Notes under the pieces: generated by a model | What the model was told of the DNA's origin: nothing | What the model saw: only the letters and a program-made list of their open reading frames with translations | The model's database searches: none | Program-made: the position numbers and the translations under genes | In this document: positions 1-5,060 of the stretch, in pieces | Numbering within the stretch: position 1 is the stretch's first letter | How the letters are laid out: every line of letters begins with the position of its first letter | Assembly (NCBI GenBank): GCA_013812995.1 | Contig: JACCSL010000276.1 | Location: 1 to 9,713 of the forward strand | Origin: Ardenticatenales bacterium | GTDB taxonomy: Bacteria; Chloroflexota; Anaerolineae; Ardenticatenales; Ardenticatenaceae | DNA: 9,713 nt | Direction: 5' to 3'

Positions 1-462
1 GGCACGCCGCGTGGGAGTCTCACAGTGCCGCGCCTCAAGGTATCTCCCCCGCCGCCCACGGGAACACTGGCCGTGCCACAAGCAGAGCCCTTTGGCGAGG
101 TGCTGACCTTGCTGAGCCACGACGCCCTGCCAACCGCCCTGACAGCAAGCGAGACCCTTACCCTGCGCACGCACTGGCGCGCCGATCAGTCGATGGAGCG
201 ACCGCTTACCTCATTTTTGCATCTTGTCGGTCCAAACGGGGCGCTGGTGGCCCAGAGTGATCTGGCCCCGCCCTACCCGGTCACGCTCTGGAGCCACGGC
301 GAGATTGTGGAAATCGCCCATACTCTGGCGCTCCCAGCAACCCTGCCCCCTGGTCCCTACACGTTTTACCTCGGCTGGTACGATAGTGCCTCACTGGAGC
401 GGGTGCCCGTGCCAAGTAACGAGCCAAATGTGCTGCCTCTTGGGCAAATTGATCTTCCCTAG
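1..462 (+). CDS. C-terminal fragment of a large membrane glycosyltransferase-like protein (5' end outside window)
   Basis: The frame is open from base 1 and ends at TAG 460-462, so the gene enters from the left and the GTG at 25 is probably not its start. The visible ~153 residues have no membrane segment. They form a beta-rich domain with alternating hydrophobic strands and short polar turns, including 'LTLRTHWRA', 'FLHLVGPNGALVAQSD' and 'LPPGPYTFYLGWYD'. The C-terminus of the convergent gene at 473-2887 has the same order of elements (a strand ending in W, 'L.A.DGSVIAQ.D', 'LPPGSTVSDYRLALLWYDPERG'). I infer the two proteins are paralogues that carry the same extracytoplasmic tail after a GT-C membrane domain. 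The two stop codons are only 10 bases apart, with no hairpin between them. The catalytic part is not in the window, so the glycosyltransferase label rests on the neighbour. Confidence 0.65.
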   Translation, partial: GTPRGSLTVPRLKVSPPPPTGTLAVPQAEPFGEVLTLLSHDALPTALTASETLTLRTHWRADQSMERPLTSFLHLVGPNGALVAQSDLAPPYPVTLWSHGEIVEIAHTLALPATLPPGPYTFYLGWYDSASLERVPVPSNEPNVLPLGQIDLP

Positions 463-472
463 TCGATTCCTC

Positions 473-2887
473 TCACGGAATCTCCAGTTGCTCGACAAAG
501 CGCGTCCCGTCCCAGAGCCAGGCAGGCGTGCCGCGTTCAGGATCGTACCAGAGCAGCGCCAGCCGATAGTCACTCACCGTGCTCCCTGGCGGGAGATTGA
601 AATGCCATGTAGCGGAGTAGCGTTCCCCTGGCAGCCAGGAGAGGGTTCCCTCTACCCCGGCTGGCACACCGTCTTGCTGCGCGATAACACTGCCATCCGC
701 GGCGAGTAGCCGCGCTGAGAGGCTGTAGTATCGCGCCAGGGGTTGATGACTTTGCCACGTTAGCTCTACCGTCGTTGTGTCAAGGGCCTGAGCGCGCACC
801 AACCGCACGGGCAGAAGGTCGGGAAGCGTCGAGGCGTCTGCCGCGATGTGCATTGGCTGCTCCAACCGCCACTCGTGGGGCTGCTCTTGGCCAGGGTACG
901 CGCCCGAAAGCACGAGACGCCAGTCGCCGGGCGGGGGCGTCTGTAGGGGGAGGGAGAGAACGGCTACCTCATCAACGATCATGGGAAGCGGAACAGAGAG
1001 CTGTTGAATGCTTGAGGGCTGCCCCTCCTGCCGCCATTCGACCATGACCGTCATCGGTTCGCCCCCCAGCGGTACATAGGAAAGCTCGGAGGTAGTGAGG
1101 CGGAGCGGCAGGTCAACGCGCTGCTGGGGCGGCAGCCTATCAAGTGGCAGTTGGATCTCGGGTAGCGGGGCGGCGGGAGAGGATGCAATTTCAAAAACCC
1201 GTTCCGCCTCAAAGTGAGCCACCTCGTTGATCCCATCGGGCAGCGGCAACGCAGCGGAGGCAAGGTGTTGCGCCGCTGGCTCATCGGCGTGGACAACCAC
1301 GTATCTCACCCCCAGGCCCTGTAGCAGCGCCACCGACCGCTCGGAGGGGAAAGTTTGCATCTCGCGGGCAAAATCCCCGTGGCGCACAGGCACATAACCA
1401 CTGTAGCCATCAGGGGTGGTATGCCAGTGATAGGTCGAGAAAAATTGTGCCTCCAGCAGCCGCGACTGCTCCCAGGCCAGGCGAGGTTGATCCTCGGGGA
1501 TTCGCGGCTGAGCGCGGTCAGCCACGAGGGGCAATTCAAGGAATCGGCTCGGCGGCTGCTCGTCCAACCAGCCAAGCGAGGCAGGGGGTTCCGGCATGGG
1601 AACCAGCCGCAGCGGGAAGACGGCAAATTCGAGCAGCACCAGCGCCAAAGCCAGCGGTGCGGCCCAGCGTCCCCGGAACCGCGCCAGCCCCAGGGCTGCC
1701 AGCATCGAGAGGGCCAGCGTGACCAGCACCGCCCAGCGCACAGGCGCGCGAATGGCGTTGAAGCCGGGGACAACCTCCCAGAGCCAGCGGTACGGCAACG
1801 CGATGCCCGTGGGTTTCGTCGCCTGGAGTGTCAGCGTTGGACCAAGGGAGAGCAGAAAGGCCAGCAGCGCCAATCCCAGCCAAAGCCCGCGCCGCCCTCC
1901 TCGATAGCGCAGCGCAAGCCCACCCAGCACTAGCACCGTCAGCCCAGGGAAGAGTGTGTCAGGCGGGCAACAGGGACCATAGACGTAGTGCAGGGGACGC
2001 GTCAGAGCGCCCCATAGCACCGTTCCCTCGGGCGCGTAGCCATACGCCTGAAGACTCGCGCTGAACTGCTCATTCTGGGCAAGCGTCCACCCCGCGCCAA
2101 GCGTTCGCTGCACCTCGAAGTAGGGCAGCACCAGGGGCACCATGACCAGCAGCACCAGCAGCGCGGCCAAAGCAGCGCCCGCCACACTCTGCCATGCCAG
2201 GCGGCGCTGCCACACCAGCCACGCCCCTACATAAAAAACACACGCCATCGCACTGAAAAGCGCCGCATAAAAACTCGCCAGTGCCTGCAACAAAAAGAAC
2301 CCCCCAAACAAAAACCCATCCCTCACCCACCCCAACCCTCCTCCATCATCCTTTCCGTTGTCGTCACTTTTGCCTTTTACCTTTCCGCTCCTTAACAGCC
2401 TATCCAGATAAATCAACGCCATCGGCAGCCATCCAAACGCCAGCAACTGCACCTGACTGAGATGGCCCATACGGTAAGGGCTCCAGGCAAAGGCCACCGC
2501 CGCCACCAGCGCGGCATCGCGTCTCCCACTCAGATAAAGCGCGAGCAGATAGGCCCCGAGGGCGGTGGTGAAGAAGGAGAGCAGAAAAGCAACATTGTAA
2601 CTGAGCAACGCATCGTCGGTGAACCATTGAAGCGGCATCACCAGCGCACTGGTGCTCAGTAAAATCTCGCTGAAGGCCAGGGTATTGCGCAGGGGGAAGA
2701 AGATATTGGCGTCGTAGAGGTGCAGCGGATCCACCAAGAGTTGCCGCGCCTCCCAGGCCATGATCCAGCCGTTGAGCAGCGGATCCTGTCGGTCCACCAC
2801 ATGGGTCGTCAGGGTCGCGGCGGTGGGCCAGGTAAGCAGAAGGGTAAAAAAGAGGAGGGTAAGGAAGGGTAGTGCGCGGCGAAACAT
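473..2887 (-). CDS. Polytopic GT-C-type glycosyltransferase-like membrane protein, 804 aa
   Basis: The first ~430 residues are membrane-embedded, with hydrophobic segments near 4-22, 73-90, 95-118, 124-162, 193-222, 235-256, 313-326, 335-350, 385-402 and 408-428. The loop after the first segment has acidic residues (D32, D35, E46 in 'DRQDPLLNGWIMAWE'). In GT-C enzymes such an extracytoplasmic loop carries the catalytic acid that takes sugar from a polyprenyl-phosphate donor. Residues 136-150 ('SPYRMGHLSQVQLLA') resemble a motif common in uncharacterised bacterial membrane proteins of this type. Residues ~435-804 are soluble, contain beta-rich stretches, and end in a domain shared with the gene at 1-462. 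Residues 167-190 form an odd charged, Gly/Lys/Asp-rich insert between membrane segments. The likely role is transfer of sugar to a lipid, glycan or protein outside the cell; acceptor and sugar cannot be told. The ATG at 2887 has no Shine-Dalgarno but a TACAAT box 6 bases upstream, so the message may be leaderless. Confidence 0.75.
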   Translation of the reverse strand: MFRRALPFLTLLFFTLLLTWPTAATLTTHVVDRQDPLLNGWIMAWEARQLLVDPLHLYDANIFFPLRNTLAFSEILLSTSALVMPLQWFTDDALLSYNVAFLLSFFTTALGAYLLALYLSGRRDAALVAAVAFAWSPYRMGHLSQVQLLAFGWLPMALIYLDRLLRSGKVKGKSDDNGKDDGGGLGWVRDGFLFGGFFLLQALASFYAALFSAMACVFYVGAWLVWQRRLAWQSVAGAALAALLVLLVMVPLVLPYFEVQRTLGAGWTLAQNEQFSASLQAYGYAPEGTVLWGALTRPLHYVYGPCCPPDTLFPGLTVLVLGGLALRYRGGRRGLWLGLALLAFLLSLGPTLTLQATKPTGIALPYRWLWEVVPGFNAIRAPVRWAVLVTLALSMLAALGLARFRGRWAAPLALALVLLEFAVFPLRLVPMPEPPASLGWLDEQPPSRFLELPLVADRAQPRIPEDQPRLAWEQSRLLEAQFFSTYHWHTTPDGYSGYVPVRHGDFAREMQTFPSERSVALLQGLGVRYVVVHADEPAAQHLASAALPLPDGINEVAHFEAERVFEIASSPAAPLPEIQLPLDRLPPQQRVDLPLRLTTSELSYVPLGGEPMTVMVEWRQEGQPSSIQQLSVPLPMIVDEVAVLSLPLQTPPPGDWRLVLSGAYPGQEQPHEWRLEQPMHIAADASTLPDLLPVRLVRAQALDTTTVELTWQSHQPLARYYSLSARLLAADGSVIAQQDGVPAGVEGTLSWLPGERYSATWHFNLPPGSTVSDYRLALLWYDPERGTPAWLWDGTRFVEQLEIP
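2315..2338 (-). other. G-quadruplex-type motif in the coding strand of the 804-aa gene
   Basis: On the minus strand five runs of three or four G are separated by loops of only 1-3 bases (TT, T, TGA, AT). A further run of six G lies about 9 bases downstream at 2300-2305. This meets the usual G3+N1-7 definition with short loops. It falls on the 3' half of the segment coding for the charged insert at residues 167-190 and the start of the following membrane segment, so it is in the mRNA as well as the non-template DNA strand. Formation of a quadruplex in the cell is inferred. Confidence 0.45.
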
Positions 2888-2893
2888 TGCGCC

Positions 2894-2921
2894 ATTGTAG
2901 ACAAAACAGAAGAGCGGCCAA
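2894..2921 (-). promoter_or_regulatory. Candidate leaderless promoter of the 804-aa gene
   Basis: On the minus strand TACAAT (2899-2894, five of six matches to TATAAT) ends 6 bases before the ATG at 2887. Transcription would then start at or next to the A of the start codon. TTGGCC (2921-2916) lies 16 bases upstream as a four-of-six -35 box, inside the hairpin at 2909-2934. The absence of any Shine-Dalgarno before this ATG agrees with a leaderless message. The -35 match is modest. Confidence 0.3.
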
Positions 2922-2934
2922 AAGGCCGCTCTTC
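2909..2934 (-). terminator. Intrinsic terminator after the Cys-rich small gene
   Basis: This is a perfect 11-bp inverted repeat (GAAGAGCGGCC / GGCCGCTCTTC) around a 4-base loop. Read on the minus strand the loop is TTTT and the hairpin is followed by TGTTTTGTC, a T-rich tail. It begins 21 bases after the stop of the gene at 2956-3300, which fits termination of that gene. It also sits only ~20 bases before the start codon of the next minus-strand gene, so that gene needs its own promoter at or in the hairpin unless readthrough occurs. The plus-strand tail is not T-rich. Confidence 0.75.
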
Positions 2935-2955
2935 CTGCAAAGAATTTTAGAGCGG

Positions 2956-3300
2956 TCAGGCAGCCCTGTCGATGGGCAGGGGCTGGTTCGTGTCAAGAAA
3001 GGCGCGAACTTCTTCTTGAGCCTTGATAAACCAGTGGATCATCGTGTTGGTGGAGGACTTACTGTTGCGAACGGCGCGTTGGGAGCAGGTGGTGCAGCCA
3101 AGATTGGCTTTGTAGTTAGTACAACGTAGACAACCGCAAATCCGAATCATCATCAACTGGAACGCGAGGCTATCCTGATCGGTTTCTGGAAGGGTACCAA
3201 CCCGATCAACCAGTGTTGCCCAGGAGGTTTCTTCCCGCATGTCGCGAAGAAAAGGCACACTACTGTGGGGAAACAAAAACGGTGTTTTATTGGAAAACAT
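2956..3300 (-). CDS. Small five-cysteine protein of unknown function, 114 aa
   Basis: I do not recognise this family. The protein has no signal peptide or membrane segment. Its striking feature is a compact cysteine cluster, C55, C57, C60, C69 and C72 (pattern CxC-x2-C-x8-C-x2-C, 'ICGCLRCTNYKANLGCTTC'). It sits between two predicted helices, about 40-53 and 84-104. Such spacing could hold zinc or an iron-sulfur cluster; which one cannot be told from sequence. The ATG at 3300 is preceded by AAAGGGA (3317-3311) with a 10-base spacer, an acceptable Shine-Dalgarno. A good terminator follows the stop (2909-2934). Upstream lies an unusual leader with a strong promoter, a tiny ORF and a second terminator-like hairpin, which suggests conditional expression. 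The surrounding frames are shadows; coding status here is supported by the bounding signals and the ordered Cys motif. Confidence 0.65.
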   Translation of the reverse strand: MFSNKTPFLFPHSSVPFLRDMREETSWATLVDRVGTLPETDQDSLAFQLMMIRICGCLRCTNYKANLGCTTCSQRAVRNSKSSTNTMIHWFIKAQEEVRAFLDTNQPLPIDRAA

Positions 3301-3341
3301 GCCTGTCGCATCCCTTTCTACTCTGAGGAACTTGTGCTTGG

Positions 3342-3387
3342 GACAATAAAAAAGGGCGTGAGAGCCCCTCGGTGCTCACGCCCTTTT
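3342..3387 (-). terminator. Intrinsic terminator or attenuator hairpin upstream of the Cys-rich gene
   Basis: A 13-bp perfect stem (AAAAGGGCGTGAG at 3350-3362 with CTCACGCCCTTTT at 3375-3387) closes a 12-base loop. Read on the minus strand it is followed by TTATTGTCC, so together with the end of the stem there is a run of six T. This is a textbook intrinsic terminator for minus-strand transcription; the plus-strand tail (TTTTACC) is weaker but could also work. It lies between the promoter at 3466-3494 and the start codon at 3300. It therefore either ends a short RNA, acts as an attenuator for the 114-aa gene, or ends the message of the gene at 3571-3870. Confidence 0.75.
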
Positions 3388-3432
3388 ACCACTCATTAGA
3401 TTGCCGTCATCTAGGTGCAATTTGACAAACAT
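3376..3432 (-). CDS. Possible 18-residue leader peptide
   Basis: ATG 3432-3430 opens an 18-codon frame (MFVKLHLDDGNLMSGKRA) ending at TGA 3378-3376. A Shine-Dalgarno-like AAGGAA lies 9 bases upstream on the minus strand, about 27 bases after the predicted transcription start. The last codons and the stop fall inside the terminator hairpin, whose arms are at 3350-3362 and 3375-3387. A ribosome finishing this frame would thus cover the 5' arm. That geometry suits translation-coupled attenuation of the downstream gene. The peptide has no run of a single amino acid that would name a signal. Very short frames arise by chance, so this is a candidate only. Confidence 0.3.
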   Translation of the reverse strand: MFVKLHLDDGNLMSGKRA

Positions 3433-3465
3433 TACGATACTTTCCTTACAGCCAGGAATGGAGCG

Positions 3466-3494
3466 ATTCTAACACCTCATGGAAGAGCTGTCAA
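3466..3494 (-). promoter_or_regulatory. Near-consensus sigma-70-type promoter, minus strand
   Basis: On the minus strand TTGACA (3494-3489, perfect) is followed after exactly 17 bases by TAGAAT (3471-3466, five of six), with TG one base upstream of the -10 as an extended element. The predicted start is about 3459. The transcript would run through the tiny ORF and the hairpin at 3350-3387 toward the gene at 2956-3300. This is one of the two best promoter matches in the window and lies in an AT-richer gap. Confidence 0.65.
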
Positions 3495-3570
3495 AAAGTA
3501 CAGTGGGTCACTAAACAATATAAAAATTGTCAATACCAAGTTGGTCCTAGTTTGTCAGGGACCTATGACC

Positions 3571-3870
3571 TTAAAGTTGAAAGCGTCCCGCTGCGGGTAG
3601 AAGTTTGGAGTGAAAATTCAGTACATGCTCATCAAGTTGTTGATAGAGTTCGGTCCATTGGGGGTTTTGAAGGCTCTGCTTCATCACTTCTCTATCCTGG
3701 GCCACAAAGCCCATCAGGATTTGAGGCCCCTCGCCCCAATAGGTATACCAGACCTCGGAGGGTTCGAGCCCTAAGCGCATCAGGCCCGGTGTGAATTGTT
3801 GGCTAACAAAATCCAGGTATGACGTCTCCCGCCCTGGTCTAATATCCCAGCTCATTAGCAGCTTTATCAT
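3571..3870 (-). CDS. Small NIPSNAP-like dimeric alpha/beta-barrel protein, 99 aa
   Basis: The protein (MIKLLMSWDIRPGRETSYLDF...) has the look of the dimeric alpha/beta-barrel (ferredoxin-like) superfamily that includes NIPSNAP and antibiotic-biosynthesis-monooxygenase proteins. It shows a first strand 'LLMSWDIRPG', a helix 'ETSYLDFVSQQFTPGLMRLG', a strand 'EVWYTYWGEGPQILMGFVA', a second helix with 'NPQWTELYQQLDEHV', and a final strand. Length is about one barrel half. No catalytic residue can be assigned and no substrate is proposed. The frame could begin at ATG 3930, but ATG 3870 is preferred. It has AAGGGA (3882-3877) six bases upstream, the alignment to the fold starts there, and the longer version would begin on the -35 box of the promoter at 3901-3930. 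It appears monocistronic. Confidence 0.7.
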   Translation of the reverse strand: MIKLLMSWDIRPGRETSYLDFVSQQFTPGLMRLGLEPSEVWYTYWGEGPQILMGFVAQDREVMKQSLQNPQWTELYQQLDEHVLNFHSKLLPAAGRFQL

Positions 3871-3900
3871 TGAATTTCCCTTGAGGACAGACGTTTTCCA

Positions 3901-3930
3901 AGCATACCACAGCGACCCCTCGTTTGCCAA
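3901..3930 (-). promoter_or_regulatory. Promoter of the NIPSNAP-like gene
   Basis: On the minus strand TTGGCA (3930-3925, five of six) and TATGCT (3906-3901, four of six) are 18 bases apart, with TGG directly before the -10 forming an extended -10 (TGnTATGCT). The expected start near 3894 gives a ~24-base leader containing the AAGGGA ribosome site before ATG 3870. Confidence 0.6.
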
Positions 3931-3963
3931 TCACAAATGGCGTTTCACGACATGTTCTATAGC

Positions 3964-4932
3964 TTAGTCGCGGAAGTTCTGCGTGATCATCAGGCCGCGC
4001 GACCCACCATCCAGGATGCCGATGCCGACGCGCCCAAACTCGGGGCGGAGGATATTTTCGCGGTGGCCGGGGGAGTTCATGAGGCCATTGTGCGCGATGG
4101 TGAGTGTGGGGGCGTGGGCTAGGTTCTCCCCTGCCGTCAGGTAGCGAACGCCCGCCGCCTCTATCCGATCAAAGGGAGTCAGCCCCTCCGGTGTGCTGTG
4201 GGAAAAATACCCCCGGGCGAACATATCAGCGGAGTGGCGGCGCGCCACCTCGGTCAGCTCGGGGTCCATCTCAAGGGCGGGCAGCCCTACCCTCGTGCGC
4301 TCAGTGTTGATAAGCTCCAGCATCTGAGCCTCCAGCGCAGGCGCGGGGGCTGCCTCTGCCTCCGATACCTTGTAGGGCAACTCGACCATCTCATCTGAGT
4401 CAGGATGGATGGTCGTGAGGTTGAGGGTCTGAGAGATCGCATCCCCAACAATCGGCGTCAGTTCGGCCTCAAGGCGGTCCGTCAGGGAGGCAAAGCGACT
4501 CGCGAGGGCACTCTCGCGAGTGGCAACGAGCAGGCCACCGGTCAGGGGAAGAGAGAGCAAGAGCGAGGCGAGCAGGGCCGCAAAGAGGAGTCCATTGACC
4601 AGCCCTGGAAGGAGCCCCAGAAAGCGGTTGGAGTCCGTCGTGTGGGAGCGGGCAGGAATGCGTGTGAGCACGAAGCGCCAGAGCAGGCTGGCGAGGAGTC
4701 CCGTCAGGATGGCGGTCGCCAGAAAGCCGATGGGGCGCGCTATCGCGTCGGAGAGGCCCAGGGTTGGGCCAAGCCAACTCGCCACCTCATCATAGAAGGT
4801 AAAGGCCGCCAGAAGGCTTCCCACCCAGCTCAGGAGGTCCAGAAAGCCAATAATGAAGCCATTCTGCCAACCCCGTAGCACATGGTAGACAATAACAAGC
4901 AGCAGCAGGATATCGATGTAGCTATTGATCAT
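3964..4932 (-). CDS. CvpA-family membrane domain fused to a CAP/SCP domain, 322 aa
   Basis: Residues 1-135 contain four hydrophobic segments (about 5-19, 27-46, 66-88, 108-134) and the 'VLRGWQNGFIIGFLDLLSWVGSL' region typical of CvpA/colicin V production proteins (motif RG...G). Residues ~200-322 are a bacterial CAP (YkwD-like, cysteine-rich secretory protein) domain. It has 'RRHSADMFARGYFSH' (H233), 'AGENLA' (E269), 'NSPGHRENIL' (H290) and the ending 'GIGI...ITQNF'. A linker rich in Ala, Pro and Glu (about 180-200) separates the two. The CAP domain should face outward. CvpA domains joined to extracytoplasmic effector domains are known, for example the MarP protease of mycobacteria, so an envelope or stress role is plausible. 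CAP chemistry is not settled in bacteria. ATG 4932 is chosen because CvpA proteins begin right at this hydrophobic segment; an upstream ATG (5022) would run through a promoter-like region. No clear Shine-Dalgarno precedes 4932. Confidence 0.85.
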   Translation of the reverse strand: MINSYIDILLLLVIVYHVLRGWQNGFIIGFLDLLSWVGSLLAAFTFYDEVASWLGPTLGLSDAIARPIGFLATAILTGLLASLLWRFVLTRIPARSHTTDSNRFLGLLPGLVNGLLFAALLASLLLSLPLTGGLLVATRESALASRFASLTDRLEAELTPIVGDAISQTLNLTTIHPDSDEMVELPYKVSEAEAAPAPALEAQMLELINTERTRVGLPALEMDPELTEVARRHSADMFARGYFSHSTPEGLTPFDRIEAAGVRYLTAGENLAHAPTLTIAHNGLMNSPGHRENILRPEFGRVGIGILDGGSRGLMITQNFRD

Positions 4933-4965
4933 GGTGGTCGTTTCTATTGTCGTGAATCTGCCCCT

Positions 4966-4994
4966 ATGATAACATTCAACTTGAAAACCTTGAA
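4966..4994 (-). promoter_or_regulatory. Candidate promoter of the CvpA-CAP gene with CTTGAA repeats
   Basis: On the minus strand TATCAT (4971-4966, five of six) lies 17 bases from TTCAAG (4994-4989, three of six). The predicted start near 4959 leaves ~27 bases before ATG 4932. The -35 and spacer contain CTTGAA twice on the plus strand (4980-4985 and 4989-4994) and the 11-base palindrome TTCAAcTTGAA (4975-4985), a possible repressor or activator site. On the plus strand TATGAT (4965-4970) overlaps the same bases and could serve the divergent operon, but no matching -35 is seen. Confidence 0.35.
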
Positions 4995-5013
4995 TAGCAA
5001 CTATCCGTAAAGC

Positions 5014-5023
5014 GTTGCGCAAC
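5014..5023. promoter_or_regulatory. Perfect 10-bp palindrome upstream of the sensor-kinase operon
   Basis: GTTGCGCAAC is a perfect dyad with no spacer, 37 bases before the GTG start at 5061. It could be an operator half-site or the core of a regulator site for the plus-strand operon. A 10-base palindrome is expected by chance now and then, so the support is only its position in the short divergent gap. Confidence 0.2.
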
Positions 5024-5060
5024 TGCGCCCAGGCTATTTCAAACTCTCCCAGGAGCGTCC

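Noticed and set aside
463..472. Possible shared terminator between the two convergent left-hand genes
   Set aside because: The 10-base gap holds no inverted repeat or T run; any terminator must lie inside one of the genes and I do not see one.
929..954. G-rich stretch on the plus strand that could form a quadruplex
   Set aside because: One loop is eight bases long and the run encodes a Pro/Gly-containing stretch on the other strand, so codon content explains it.
1355..1933. Long plus-strand open frame (192 codons) opposite the glycosyltransferase-like gene
   Set aside because: It is rich in Arg, Gln, Pro and Ala and lies antisense to a clear membrane-protein gene; this is a GC-codon shadow.
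3415..3600. A 61-codon plus-strand open frame in the gap between the two small minus-strand genes
   Set aside because: It overlaps the predicted minus-strand promoter and leader, has no good ribosome site, and its protein shows no family-like pattern.
3871..3930. N-terminal 20-residue extension of the NIPSNAP-like protein
   Set aside because: It would start on the -35 box of a strong promoter, while ATG 3870 has a well-placed AAGGGA and matches the start of the fold.
4933..5022. N-terminal 30-residue extension of the CvpA-CAP protein
   Set aside because: The extension is not CvpA-like, crosses the promoter-like TATCAT box, and CvpA proteins normally begin at the first hydrophobic segment.
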